From: Bacteroidales bacterium
GTDB lineage: Bacteria > Bacteroidota > Bacteroidia > Bacteroidales > VadinHA17
Direction of reading: 5' to 3'
Length of the DNA stretch: 64,000 nt
NCBI GenBank assembly: GCA_003142255.1
Contig: PLLO01000006.1
Coordinates: 147,419-211,418, forward strand
The first letter of the stretch is position 1; every line of letters starts with the position of its first letter. Made by a program: the position numbers and the translations under genes. Shown here piece after piece: positions 1 through 8,410 of this stretch. The notes below the pieces were generated by a model. The model was not told where the DNA came from and searched no databases. It was given only the letters and a program-made list of their open reading frames with translations.

Positions 1-1151
1 CGCGGAATCAGCTGAACCAGAGTGGTTTTAGCAGAACCTGTAGCGCCAATCAGGGCTACCGTTTCGCCGGGAAGAATGGTAAAACTTATGTTTTTCAAAA
101 CATACTCACTGCCATCAGAATGATATTTAAAAAAAACATTTTCAAATTCCACCTTTCCAAGTTTTACTGTCAGATTTTTTTCTATCGCAGAAGGGGAATC
201 GAAGATATCCACTTTGGCATTTAATACTTCAAGAATACGTTCAGAAGAGGCTGCAGCTCTGGCTAAAGTCATGAGGGTCATTGAGAGCATCATCAGCGAC
301 ATCAGAATTTGAGTTATATAGGTAATGAATGACATCAGTTGACCCACCTGAAATGTGCCTGAAATGATCTTATTGCCTCCAAACCAAACTATTGCAACAA
401 TAGAAATATTCATTACCAGTTGCATAACCGGCAGAATAAGCACAACTGTACCTGATGCTTTAACAGAAATTTCCCTTAATTCGTTGTTTGAAAAGCCAAA
501 CTTCTTCTTTTCAAAGTCCTCCCGTACAAAAGATTTCACCACGCGTACATTGACCAGATTTTCCTGAATTGTTGCATTTACCTTATCGAGCTTTCGTTGT
601 ACTTTTTCAAAAAAAGGAAGACCACGGCGGAGAATATAATAAATAATTACAGCCAGTACCGGTATAGCTATGGCAATGATGGATGCCAATCCGGCATTGA
701 TGTTTATGGCGATGACAACGGCGAATAATAACATTAATGGGGCGCGTATCATTAAGCGCAACGACATCATGATTACCTCCTGAAGGATATTTACATCGTT
801 AGTGAGTCTTGTAACCAGCGATGCAGAACTCAGGCTTTCTATATTTGAAACAGATAATTTCTGAATTTTATTGAACATACCCTTCCGAAGCTCAGCGGCA
901 AATCCAACTGAAGCATGTGATGAATAGTAAATATTACCAACATTGGCAGCAATAGCCAGAAGTGACAGGGCCACCATAATACCACCCGTATGAAGAACAT
1001 ATGACATGTTCTTCTGGCTTACGCCCAGGTCAACAATTTTTGACATGAGTTTGGGTTGGACAATTTCGCAAAAAACATCAATAATGACAAGTGTTGGAGC
1101 CAGGATCAGCGCTTTTCGATAGTTTCGAAAAAATGGAAAATACTCTTTCAT
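1..1151 (-). CDS. ABC transporter, fused permease/ATPase (partial)
   Basis: The gene starts at 1151 (ATG on the minus strand) and runs off the left edge of the window, so only about 383 N-terminal residues are visible. They form an exporter-type transmembrane domain (start MKEYFPFFRNYRKALILAPT, several hydrophobic helices) followed by the beginning of the nucleotide-binding domain, with A-loop FKYHSDGSEYVL and a Walker A reading GATGSAKTTLVQLIPR. The last variable glycine of the usual GxxGxGKT is alanine here. From memory, similar GSAKS/T versions occur in some heterodimeric exporters, so this need not be inactive. The Walker B and signature motifs lie outside the window. The substrate cannot be told; it probably pairs with a second half-transporter further left. 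Confidence 0.93.
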   Translation of the reverse strand, partial: MKEYFPFFRNYRKALILAPTLVIIDVFCEIVQPKLMSKIVDLGVSQKNMSYVLHTGGIMVALSLLAIAANVGNIYYSSHASVGFAAELRKGMFNKIQKLSVSNIESLSSASLVTRLTNDVNILQEVIMMSLRLMIRAPLMLLFAVVIAININAGLASIIAIAIPVLAVIIYYILRRGLPFFEKVQRKLDKVNATIQENLVNVRVVKSFVREDFEKKKFGFSNNELREISVKASGTVVLILPVMQLVMNISIVAIVWFGGNKIISGTFQVGQLMSFITYITQILMSLMMLSMTLMTLARAAASSERILEVLNAKVDIFDSPSAIEKNLTVKLGKVEFENVFFKYHSDGSEYVLKNISFTILPGETVALIGATGSAKTTLVQLIP

Positions 1152-1301
1152 TTCAATAATAAAAGATCATTCAAATAAAGAAATCCGCAGTTAAACTGAA
1201 TACCCTGATTAGGATTCATTTTACTGCCCCGGATATGAAACAGATTGTTTTTCAATTATTTGTTTCAGAATTGATGAAATAATTTCCAATTGAGAAATAC
1301 A

Positions 1302-2768
1302 TCATTCCACCAGTTCAAAATCGATGAAACCTTGTTCAACATTGATTTGTATGAGTCGTGCTTTTAGTTTCTGACCTACTTTTAATCCTCTATATCCTTT
1401 CACCAGTTTCCCTTCAACATGCGGATGGAAAAGGCGTATCCATGTTCCTTTTGGAGAAGCGCCGCTGACGATGGCATCAAATTCTTCTCCAATCCTGGAT
1501 TCAAGGAGTATGGCATTGGCTGACTTTTCAACCTGCCGCTCCAATTTTTTTACATCATCTTCTTTCGAGGTACATTGGTTCGCAATTTGTTCCAGTTGTT
1601 CCAGGGTATAAGGAACCGCCTTACTCGCGATTGCTGCTTTAAGCAGTCGTTGTGTGACAAGATCAGGATACCGTCTATTGGGAGCAGTAGAATGCATATA
1701 ATCTTTTACGGCCAAGCCAAAATGACCTTCCTCGCTGTCTCCGGGTTTTTCAAGAATATATTCGCCCGACCCTAAAAGTTTAAGCACACTAAGCGACATA
1801 TCCGTAAAATGAACCTGATCTTTTTGTTTGAAAAACTTCAGGTATTCAGAAAGTGATTTGGAATCAGCCTTTACTGGTAGCGAAAATCCATGCTCTGAGG
1901 CCAGTTCAACGATTCTGTCCCACTGTTTAGGAACCCTGACCACTCTCCTCAACGAAGGAAATTGTTTCCCGGTTAAGAATCGGGCCGTAGATCCATTTGA
2001 TGCGATCATAAAATCTTCAATCAAATCTTTTGCCCTGTTTTTCTGCTCCACTCTCATTTCACTTAAAGAATCACCGTCAAAAACCGGGACGGCTTCAATA
2101 GTTTCAAGATTTAAGGCCCCATGCTCAAAGCGTAACTCTTTCATTTTTTGTGCTATGTTGTCCTGTAGCTTAATATTTTCAGCTAATCCTGCGATCCTGG
2201 TAAGTTCTATCGGAATTGGGCCTGTTCCTTCGAGCCAGGAACCCAGGCTTATATAATCGAGTTTTGCATGATTTTGTACAATTGCAATGTAAACAACAGA
2301 CTGTTCCACAGCACCATTATCACCTACAACCATTTCAACTACTATAGCACAACGGTCGGTGTTGAAACGCAGGGAAGTAAGATCGGTAGATAGTTTTTCA
2401 GGTAGCATTGGAAACATCTGGGCTACAGTATAAACAGATGTCGTGTTTTTGCTGGCATGAAGATCAATTTTTGATTGTTCACCAACCAGAGCATCAACGT
2501 CCGATATAGCGACAAACACCCGAACCTTGTTTTCGGATAACTGCTCGGCATAAGTTAACTGATCGAGATCAAGTGAATCAGTATTATCAATTGAGCACCA
2601 TAGTCTGTCACGCAGATCCTTTACAACAAAATGCTGATAAACAGCCGGCAAGGTTATTTTCGTTAATTCGTCAAGCACATCAGCCGGAAAATCAGGTTCC
2701 AGTCCTCTTGCGATCATTGCCTTCCGGGCAATATGCTGTAAAGTGATCCTGTTAGCTTTTGTATCCAT
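1302..2768 (-). CDS. RNB-domain ribonuclease (RNase II/R family)
   Basis: A 488-residue protein with an RNB 3'-5' exoribonuclease core and a C-terminal S1-like RNA-binding domain (about residues 420-488). The metal-binding cluster is seen at residues 61-70 (DNTDSLDLDQ), giving aspartates at 61, 67 and 69 but glutamine at 70, where classical RNase II has a fourth aspartate. The protein is shorter than RNase R and has no clear N-terminal cold-shock domains, so it fits a compact RNB family of uncertain substrate. Predicted role: hydrolytic degradation of single-stranded RNA in the cytoplasm. It is transcribed alone, toward the ABC transporter, and is followed on its upstream side by a long AT-rich non-coding stretch. 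Confidence 0.88.
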   Translation of the reverse strand: MDTKANRITLQHIARKAMIARGLEPDFPADVLDELTKITLPAVYQHFVVKDLRDRLWCSIDNTDSLDLDQLTYAEQLSENKVRVFVAISDVDALVGEQSKIDLHASKNTTSVYTVAQMFPMLPEKLSTDLTSLRFNTDRCAIVVEMVVGDNGAVEQSVVYIAIVQNHAKLDYISLGSWLEGTGPIPIELTRIAGLAENIKLQDNIAQKMKELRFEHGALNLETIEAVPVFDGDSLSEMRVEQKNRAKDLIEDFMIASNGSTARFLTGKQFPSLRRVVRVPKQWDRIVELASEHGFSLPVKADSKSLSEYLKFFKQKDQVHFTDMSLSVLKLLGSGEYILEKPGDSEEGHFGLAVKDYMHSTAPNRRYPDLVTQRLLKAAIASKAVPYTLEQLEQIANQCTSKEDDVKKLERQVEKSANAILLESRIGEEFDAIVSGASPKGTWIRLFHPHVEGKLVKGYRGLKVGQKLKARLIQINVEQGFIDFELVE

Positions 2769-3222
2769 AATGACTTATTTTAAAACTTTTCTTAAACTTA
2801 CTGCTTTTGCTTAAAGAAATGTAAAAGTAATTTCAATTTATTAAGTAACTGTGTCTGTTTGCACAAAGGTTTGTCTTCCCGAATTACATTTTTCTTGCAA
2901 GCTGGCTGGCGTCACATATTGTATTCATAATGTTACGCACTTTAAGGGAATTGCCGATGTAAATCGTCAGCCAAATGTTTACCAGTAAATATATAATTTT
3001 AAGGTGTGGTTTTTAAATTAATGTTTAACAAGATTATCAATTTGATCTTACCAATTATGGTCATAGTCATCGATTTTTAAATAATAAAAGAATGGTGTTA
3101 ACTACCACCGACCTGTGTTTAAATTTAAACAGATTGTTAAAAAAGTCCCCAAAACCTGGCAAGAACCTGGCAACAAATAAAAAATCACCTACAAAATAAA
3201 TAGTAAGTGATTGATTATCTTG
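2769..3222. other. AT-rich non-coding stretch left of the attachment site
   Basis: No credible gene is seen. The stretch holds a perfect 16-bp palindrome TGTTTAAATTTAAACA (3116-3131) and, just after it, two direct copies of AACCTGGCAA (3153-3162 and 3164-3173, period 11 bp) preceded by GTCCCC. These lie outside the left attachment site of the integrated element, so they are either chromosomal or the remnant of an earlier insertion. Confidence 0.5.
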
Positions 3223-3242
3223 TTGTCCCGTCAGGTCTCGAA
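3223..3242. repeat. attL-like core, copy of tRNA-Gln 3' end
   Basis: Twenty bases that match the tRNA-Gln 3' end at 9941-9960 with one mismatch (T for G at position 14). The match ends right after CTCGAA, in the T-loop, and no other part of a tRNA follows, so this is a duplicated fragment and not a second tRNA gene. Confidence 0.88.
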
Positions 3243-3354
3243 TTTTCTTTATCTAGATATTCTTACTTATCCTTAATTATTGTCAGTATCAATCATTTAA
3301 TGGCATTTCTAGTAATATTCAAAATTCAGTAATTGCATTCAAATTAAAAATAAG

Positions 3355-3373
3355 TGTCCCCTGTAGTGTACCC
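3355..3373 (+). repeat. Left subterminal direct repeat (probable integrase arm site)
   Basis: TGTCCCCTGTAGTGTACCC is repeated at the right end at 9865-9883 (2 mismatches) and 9745-9763, all in the same orientation. Subterminal direct repeats near both ends of a tyrosine-integrase element are what arm-type binding sites look like. This copy lies 17 bp upstream of the integrase -7 box, so it may also allow autoregulation (inference). Confidence 0.6.
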
Positions 3374-3389
3374 TAATCAATAATATTAT

Positions 3390-3397
3390 TAGCTTTG
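3390..3397 (+). promoter_or_regulatory. Integrase promoter, -7 box
   Basis: TAGCTTTG fits the Bacteroidota -7 consensus TAnnTTTG and sits 18 bp before the integrase start codon. No clear -33 TTTG is present; the place where it would be expected is taken up by the direct repeat at 3355-3373. Confidence 0.5.
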
Positions 3398-3414
3398 AGT
3401 CAAATAAAAATGAC

Positions 3415-4644
3415 ATGGCAAAAGCTAGTTTTTTCCTCAAAGAACCCACTTCAAAAACAGACACACTCGTTTTCCTGTATTTTAATTTTGGAAATAGAAG
3501 AATGAAATATTCTACAGGAGAAAAGATCAATCCCAAATATTGGAATTATGAAAATCAACGTGCAAAAGAAACAAAACTCTTCAAGGAGTATCCGGAGTTT
3601 AATGCCAGACTTAATGATTGTGCTGAGAAAGCAAGATCAGCTTACAGGAAGATTCTAAATGATGGTGAAAGTGTTACCTTAACTAATCTTAGGAAGGAAC
3701 TAGATTCTACATATAAAAAACAAGAGAAAGCTCAAAAGTTAGATCTTTTAGGATTTATAGGAATGTTCATAAAAGAAACGACAGGTATCAGATCAAATAA
3801 TACTACAAAAGCTTATCAGAACGCACTTAATCATCTCAAGAATTATTGCAGGGACAAAAACTGTAAGATTGATTTTGATACTATTGATATGTCATTTTAT
3901 AATTCATATACAAAATATCTTATTGAAGATCTTGACTTAGCTCAAAATACGGTTGGGAATAAAATTAAAAACCTTAAAGTATTTATGGGAGAAGCATACG
4001 AAAGAGGTCTTCATAAAAATCTGGAATTCAGAAGCAGAAAATTTAAAAAAACAACAGAGGAAACAGATAAGATATATTTAAATGTGAAAGAACTTGAAAT
4101 GATTTATAAACATGATCTTTCAGCAAACCAAAAACTTGAACGTGTTCGGGATCTCTTTATAATCGGTTGTTTTACCGGATTAAGATTTTCCGATTTTATT
4201 CAACTAGGAAAAGAAAATATAATTGATGATAACAAGGTTAAAATTAGAACTCAAAAGACAAAGGATACTGTTATCATCCCGCTTCATCCGTATGTAAGAG
4301 AAATACTTGAGAAATATAAATGGAATATACCTGACCCAATTTCAAACCAAAAGATGAATAAATATCTTAAAGAGATAGGAGAGGATGCCAAAATTAATGG
4401 TAAAATTCAGGTCAGAATAACCAAAGGAGGAGAATTAAAAAAATCAACACCGGATAAATTTAGTCTTATTTCTACTCACACAGCCAGAAGAAGTTTTGCA
4501 AGTAATTGCTATTTGGCTGGTATTCCTGCAATAACTATTATGAAAGTTACCGGACACAAATCAGAAAGCAGTTTTTTAAGGTATATTCGCATCTCACAGG
4601 AAGAGAATGCAAATAAGTTATTAGATCATCCATTTTTTAACTAG
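3415..4644 (+). CDS. Tyrosine recombinase / integrase
   Basis: A 409-residue site-specific recombinase of the common Bacteroidota layout: N-terminal arm-binding domain (about 1-60, with GEKINPKYWNYENQ), SAM-like core-binding domain (about 110-210) and catalytic domain (about 220-405). The catalytic set is complete: R257 in TGLRFSD, K281, H355 and R358 in THTARR, H381 in GHKS, and the nucleophile Y390 in FLRYIR. It would cut and join the tRNA-Gln attachment sites for integration and excision. The gene lies next to attL and reads into the element, as usual. A following small gene starts 5 bp after its stop, suggesting a shared transcript. Confidence 0.96.
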   Translation: MAKASFFLKEPTSKTDTLVFLYFNFGNRRMKYSTGEKINPKYWNYENQRAKETKLFKEYPEFNARLNDCAEKARSAYRKILNDGESVTLTNLRKELDSTYKKQEKAQKLDLLGFIGMFIKETTGIRSNNTTKAYQNALNHLKNYCRDKNCKIDFDTIDMSFYNSYTKYLIEDLDLAQNTVGNKIKNLKVFMGEAYERGLHKNLEFRSRKFKKTTEETDKIYLNVKELEMIYKHDLSANQKLERVRDLFIIGCFTGLRFSDFIQLGKENIIDDNKVKIRTQKTKDTVIIPLHPYVREILEKYKWNIPDPISNQKMNKYLKEIGEDAKINGKIQVRITKGGELKKSTPDKFSLISTHTARRSFASNCYLAGIPAITIMKVTGHKSESSFLRYIRISQEENANKLLDHPFFN

Positions 4645-4649
4645 ATATT

Positions 4650-4994
4650 ATGAGATCAACTACCCATGGAGCAAATTCAAGAATTGAAGCTCTTGAAAAA
4701 GAACTCGATGAGCTTCTTGAAGCAAAGAAAGTTAAGAAAGATAAGTTTTCACAGATAGTTCAGATGCTTATATTAGATTATTTAGGTATAGCAAAAAACA
4801 TTGAGGACAATACCAAAAGGGCAGAGATATTTGCCCCATTGATTAGAAGGGATGTGGAAACAACAAGACAATATTTTTCCAAATTAAATAATGAGAGAAC
4901 TCCCCAAAATTTAAAAATTGTGCTTGATTATTTCGAAAAAGCAGGATTAACTGACAAAATGAAACTAGTTCAGAAAGAATTAGATGGAAAATAG
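4650..4994 (+). CDS. Small coiled-coil protein of unknown function
   Basis: A 114-residue protein placed 5 bp after the integrase stop, so probably co-transcribed with it. Residues 12-40 form a charged heptad-like helix (RIEALEKELDELLEAKKVKK), followed by two helical stretches rich in charged residues. No enzyme motif, signal peptide or membrane segment is seen. I do not recognise the family. Its position suggests a helper of recombination or regulation of the element, which is only an inference. Confidence 0.7.
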   Translation: MRSTTHGANSRIEALEKELDELLEAKKVKKDKFSQIVQMLILDYLGIAKNIEDNTKRAEIFAPLIRRDVETTRQYFSKLNNERTPQNLKIVLDYFEKAGLTDKMKLVQKELDGK

Positions 4995-5074
4995 TTAAGC
5001 ATTGAGTAGTACTACACTTAAAAATAAAACCTAAAGCATAGAATACTTTTGCTGTTGAAATAATACACAAAAGT

Positions 5075-5368
5075 ATGAATTCTATAATTTTACAAGGGAT
5101 CAATACAGATGATCTCAAAAAGATTTTTCGGGAAGTTCTCGAAGAAACAAAACAGGAATCTAAACCAAAAGAATCAGGTAAAAGACCTGTCTATCTTAAT
5201 CGGTTTGAAGTTGTCGAACTTCTTAAAATTTCTCTGCCTACTCTAAACAACTGGTCTAAATCGGGGATTGTGCAATCTTATCGAATAGGGAATAGAATTT
5301 TGTATAAAGCTTCGGAAATTGAGGATGCAATCCATTCAGTTAAGAATTTGAAATACAAAAGGGGGTAA
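5075..5368 (+). CDS. Excisionase-like helix-turn-helix protein
   Basis: A 97-residue protein whose C-terminal half (about 33-85) is a winged helix-turn-helix of the HTH_17/excisionase type: YLNRFEVVELLKISLPTLNNW, then a basic wing YRIGNRILYKASEIEDAI. Such proteins bind near attachment sites to direct excision, or act as element repressors. A TACTTTTG box at 5044-5051, 23 bp before the start, fits a -7 promoter element, so this gene may start its own transcript. It is followed after 2 bp by the next small gene. Confidence 0.85.
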   Translation: MNSIILQGINTDDLKKIFREVLEETKQESKPKESGKRPVYLNRFEVVELLKISLPTLNNWSKSGIVQSYRIGNRILYKASEIEDAIHSVKNLKYKRG

Positions 5369-5370
5369 TC

Positions 5371-5580
5371 ATGGCACATAAAAATGATTATTCCGTGACT
5401 GTGTTTTTTCCTTCAGGAGAAGCTAAAAAGTGGGGTTTTGTTAATGGACTGAATTACTTTGCCAGTAATTTTCTAGATAAAAAACATTCAGATTGGAAGT
5501 ATTTTAATGTTTATGATCGTCGAAATGGCAAATATCTGAAGAGATTCTACAAGGGCAATATTATTCCCGATTTCCTGTAA
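5371..5580 (+). CDS. Small hypothetical protein
   Basis: A 69-residue protein starting 2 bp after the HTH gene stop, so translationally close to it. It is rich in aromatic and basic residues (YFASNFLDKKHSDWKYFNVY) without signal peptide or membrane segment. Similar short proteins are often found next to the HTH gene in elements of this kind, but I cannot assign a function. Tight spacing and continuous codon use support it as a real gene. Confidence 0.65.
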   Translation: MAHKNDYSVTVFFPSGEAKKWGFVNGLNYFASNFLDKKHSDWKYFNVYDRRNGKYLKRFYKGNIIPDFL

Positions 5581-5657
5581 TTTTTTTTAACCTATAATAA
5601 TAACCTATAGTAACCTATAATGGATTTATTCTAGTACCGACATTTCAAACAAACTAA

Positions 5658-6542
5658 ATGCCCTATCAATTATCATATTCGAGCATATCAATTAACAGAA
5701 GGAAACTAGTTTCTTCGCTTAGTGGATCTTCAAATAAAAGGCTTATTGACGGAGAATTGATAACTGTAAAGAAAGATCAGAGAAATAGGGCAGAACAAAA
5801 AAAGATAAGTGAAGAAATCAAGAAAATAATAGAAGAATTAAATATTGATGAAAAACTATTAAAGGAGAATAGGAAAAGCTATAAACTGAATAAATCGAAA
5901 GTCAGGAAAAAATGTCAAGCATTTAGCAGACTTGAAAAAAGCAAAAAGTTCCTTGCATTTTATTCAATAAGCTTCCCTTGTGGATTATCAGATGAAATAG
6001 TATATAAAATTTTTAATACCTGGCTTACACGTTGCAGAAGAGATTCTGGGCTTAAGTCTTATTTATGGGTTGCTGAACGGCAAGGAAATGGCACTATTCA
6101 TTTCCACTTGTTGACAAATGATTATATGACAATAAAGAAAGTAAATGGTTTTATGGCCTCCTGCTTGGCTTCTGAAAAGGCTAAAGGGAATGAAGTGCTT
6201 AAGGATATTAATACTGAAAAATATAATGGAGTCGATGTAAAGAAAGTAGACAAAGACAGAAAATCATTAATAGGATATCTAACAAAATATATCACTAAGA
6301 ATGATATTGAGTTCACTCATTTACCTTGGCATTGCTCAAGAGATGTTTCTCGTATGTTTACCACTATAAATTTCAACGAGCAAGAAAAGGATATTTACGC
6401 CAACCAATTACCCAGAAAGAAAGAGTTTTATAGTTTTCATAAAGGAAATGAATTTAAAGCATGGGGTTTTAAATTCAAACCTAATCCAGAAATATTTGAA
6501 GAATTAGATATAGCTAATGAGGTGGTTTACAAGAATCAATAA
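5658..6542 (+). CDS. HUH-type rolling-circle replication protein (Rep-like)
   Basis: A 294-residue protein with the two hallmarks of a HUH endonuclease: the metal-binding HFH at residues 148-150 within GNGTIHFHLLTND, and a YxxKY tyrosine motif at 207-211 within LIGYLTKYITKN. This fits rolling-circle replication initiators of small plasmids and ssDNA phages. The catalytic protein would nick one strand and stay attached to the 5' end through tyrosine. The N-terminal 100 residues are very basic and helical. In the element it probably replicates the excised circle or makes it mobilisable by another element. There is no helicase domain. Confidence 0.85.
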   Translation: MPYQLSYSSISINRRKLVSSLSGSSNKRLIDGELITVKKDQRNRAEQKKISEEIKKIIEELNIDEKLLKENRKSYKLNKSKVRKKCQAFSRLEKSKKFLAFYSISFPCGLSDEIVYKIFNTWLTRCRRDSGLKSYLWVAERQGNGTIHFHLLTNDYMTIKKVNGFMASCLASEKAKGNEVLKDINTEKYNGVDVKKVDKDRKSLIGYLTKYITKNDIEFTHLPWHCSRDVSRMFTTINFNEQEKDIYANQLPRKKEFYSFHKGNEFKAWGFKFKPNPEIFEELDIANEVVYKNQ

Positions 6543-6575
6543 AAATTTGTAACTTGCTGAATAAACTATAGAAAA

Positions 6576-7877
6576 ATGCCAGTAGTATACGTTGATAATT
6601 ACAGGGGATTCCAAGAGACGTTCATCCCATTAAAAAGTATAAATTTTTTAGTGGGTGAAAACAGTACCGGGAAAACATCGATTCTAAAACTTATTAAGGC
6701 ACTTACTGATTTTAAATTTTGGTTTGCCGTCGATTTTGATAGTGAAGATACTGAGCTGGGATATTTCAGTGAAATTGCCAGTTATTCTAATCCAAATAGA
6801 AAGGATTTTATAATAGGGATACTAGGTGACGGTATAAATAAAGATAATAGCATAAATGCAATAAAAATGAAATTTATATCTAACGAAGGCATTCCTACAA
6901 TATCAGAAATGTGTTTTATTGAACAAGGATATAATATACAAGCACAAATTTCTGAAAGGGCAATTAGATATAGATACGATAAAATTTCAATTAAAAACAT
7001 AACAGAAGAAAATAAGATTGAATGTTTTAAAACTTGGATACAAAAAAACGGATTAAAAAATAAAACATACGCAGAGATTGAAATAAGAGAAGGGATATCC
7101 CCTCGCGCATATTATTATATTCAAATGCTCATTTTTAATAAATTAAAAATTGAGCCTAAAATTTCTTTTGATAAAATACCTTTGTTTATGAGAGATATAG
7201 CATGGCTGGCACCTATAAGAACAGAACCGAGAAGAACTTATGACAGGTATAATATAAATTTCAAACCAGATGGGACTCATTCACCTTATTTGCTGAAAAG
7301 GATTTTAACAGATACAAAACATAAAGCTTACGCAAAAAGAGTTGAGGGGATACTTGCTAAATTTGGATCAGATAGTGGATTATTTGATAATATATCGATT
7401 AATCCGTTGGGGAAGAATGATACATCTGCATTTGAGATTCTTGTATCCCTTGAAGGGAATCCCATTAAAATAACCAGTGTAGGGTATGGAGTTTCTCAAA
7501 TTCTTCCATTAATAGTTGAAGTTATTTCTAGGCCTAACGAATCTTGGTTTGCAATTCAACAGCCAGAAATACATTTACATCCTCGTGGTCAAGCAGCGTT
7601 CGGAGATTTTATTTATAAATCTTATCAAAATGAAAAGAAATGTTTTATAATTGAAACGCATAGTGATTTTATAATAGATCGATATAGATTAAAACTAAGA
7701 GATAAAAAAGATAAAGAAAGTCCCATTGATAGCCAAGTATTATTCTTTGATAGGGTTAATGGTGTAAACCATCTGTGTTGTATTAAAATTAATGCAGATG
7801 GATCATATGACGATAACCAGCCAAAAGAATTTCGCGAGTTTTTTATTAAAGAGCAATTAAATCTATTAAAAATTTAA
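6576..7877 (+). CDS. ABC/AAA-type ATPase of a putative defence operon
   Basis: A 433-residue ATPase of the AAA_15/AAA_21 (OLD-like, SMC-related) kind. Walker A is GENSTGKTS (27-35), and the protein begins at once with the conserved start VDNYRGFQET. The signature-like region is SVGYGVSQILPLI; Walker B and its following loop read FAIQQPEIHLHP (325-336), with glutamine where many relatives have glutamate (IEQPE); the switch motif is ETHSD (360-364). There is no TOPRIM nuclease domain, so the effector must be separate. The PIN-like gene follows after 5 bp. Known parallels (PARIS, Septu, other ATPase-nuclease pairs) use this kind of ATPase as a sensor that releases or activates a nuclease. That role is inferred here. 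Confidence 0.85.
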   Translation: MPVVYVDNYRGFQETFIPLKSINFLVGENSTGKTSILKLIKALTDFKFWFAVDFDSEDTELGYFSEIASYSNPNRKDFIIGILGDGINKDNSINAIKMKFISNEGIPTISEMCFIEQGYNIQAQISERAIRYRYDKISIKNITEENKIECFKTWIQKNGLKNKTYAEIEIREGISPRAYYYIQMLIFNKLKIEPKISFDKIPLFMRDIAWLAPIRTEPRRTYDRYNINFKPDGTHSPYLLKRILTDTKHKAYAKRVEGILAKFGSDSGLFDNISINPLGKNDTSAFEILVSLEGNPIKITSVGYGVSQILPLIVEVISRPNESWFAIQQPEIHLHPRGQAAFGDFIYKSYQNEKKCFIIETHSDFIIDRYRLKLRDKKDKESPIDSQVLFFDRVNGVNHLCCIKINADGSYDDNQPKEFREFFIKEQLNLLKI

Positions 7878-7882
7878 TTGCT

Positions 7883-8410
7883 ATGTGTATTATAATAGAC
7901 ACAAATGTATTTGGGCCAGTTTTTGATAGCAAAAATGCTCAATACAATGAATTTGAGCCTATTTTTGACTGGGTATATAATGGCAAAGGTAAATTTATAT
8001 ATGGTGGATCAAAATATTTAGAAGAACTCTCAGGGACAAAATTCCTAAGTATTTTTGTTCAGTTAAATAAAATAGGAAAAGCAATAGCAGTAAAAGAGGA
8101 TTTAGTTGATAGAGAAACAGATAAAGTTAAAAAGTTACTTTCTCATAAAAATTTTAATGATCAGCATCTTGTAGGCTTAGTTTTAGCGTCCGGATGTATT
8201 TTAATTTGTTCTCTAGACAAAAAATCTTATCCTTTCATAACAAATAAGATATTCTATAAATCACCACAAAAAAAACCCAAAATTTACAGTGGAAGAAAAA
8301 ACGCAAATTTACTTAATGATAATAACATTGTGGAGATTTGTAAACCTTGTAATAAATTAACAACTGAAGAAAAGAAACATACTCCACTTTCTACAATAAC
8401 TATACAATGA
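7883..8410 (+). CDS. PIN-like nuclease, partner of the ATPase
   Basis: A 175-residue protein that starts with a PIN-like first strand CIIIDTNVF (D6, with T7 and N8). Further acidic residues stand where a PIN active site needs them: E47/E48 in KYLEELS, D93 in FNDQHLVGLVLASG and D112 in CSLDKK. This suggests a metal-dependent RNase, with tRNA or mRNA as usual targets of the family. The last 45 residues are a basic tail outside the fold. It begins 5 bp after the ATPase stop, and its own TGA stop overlaps the next start codon as ATGA. It could also be a toxin without the ATPase, but no antitoxin-like gene is next to it. Confidence 0.75.
   Translation: MCIIIDTNVFGPVFDSKNAQYNEFEPIFDWVYNGKGKFIYGGSKYLEELSGTKFLSIFVQLNKIGKAIAVKEDLVDRETDKVKKLLSHKNFNDQHLVGLVLASGCILICSLDKKSYPFITNKIFYKSPQKKPKIYSGRKNANLLNDNNIVEICKPCNKLTTEEKKHTPLSTITIQ

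Noticed and set aside
1828..2256. 142-codon frame opposite the RNB gene
   Set aside because: It lies wholly inside the RNB gene on the other strand, whose protein has clear domains.
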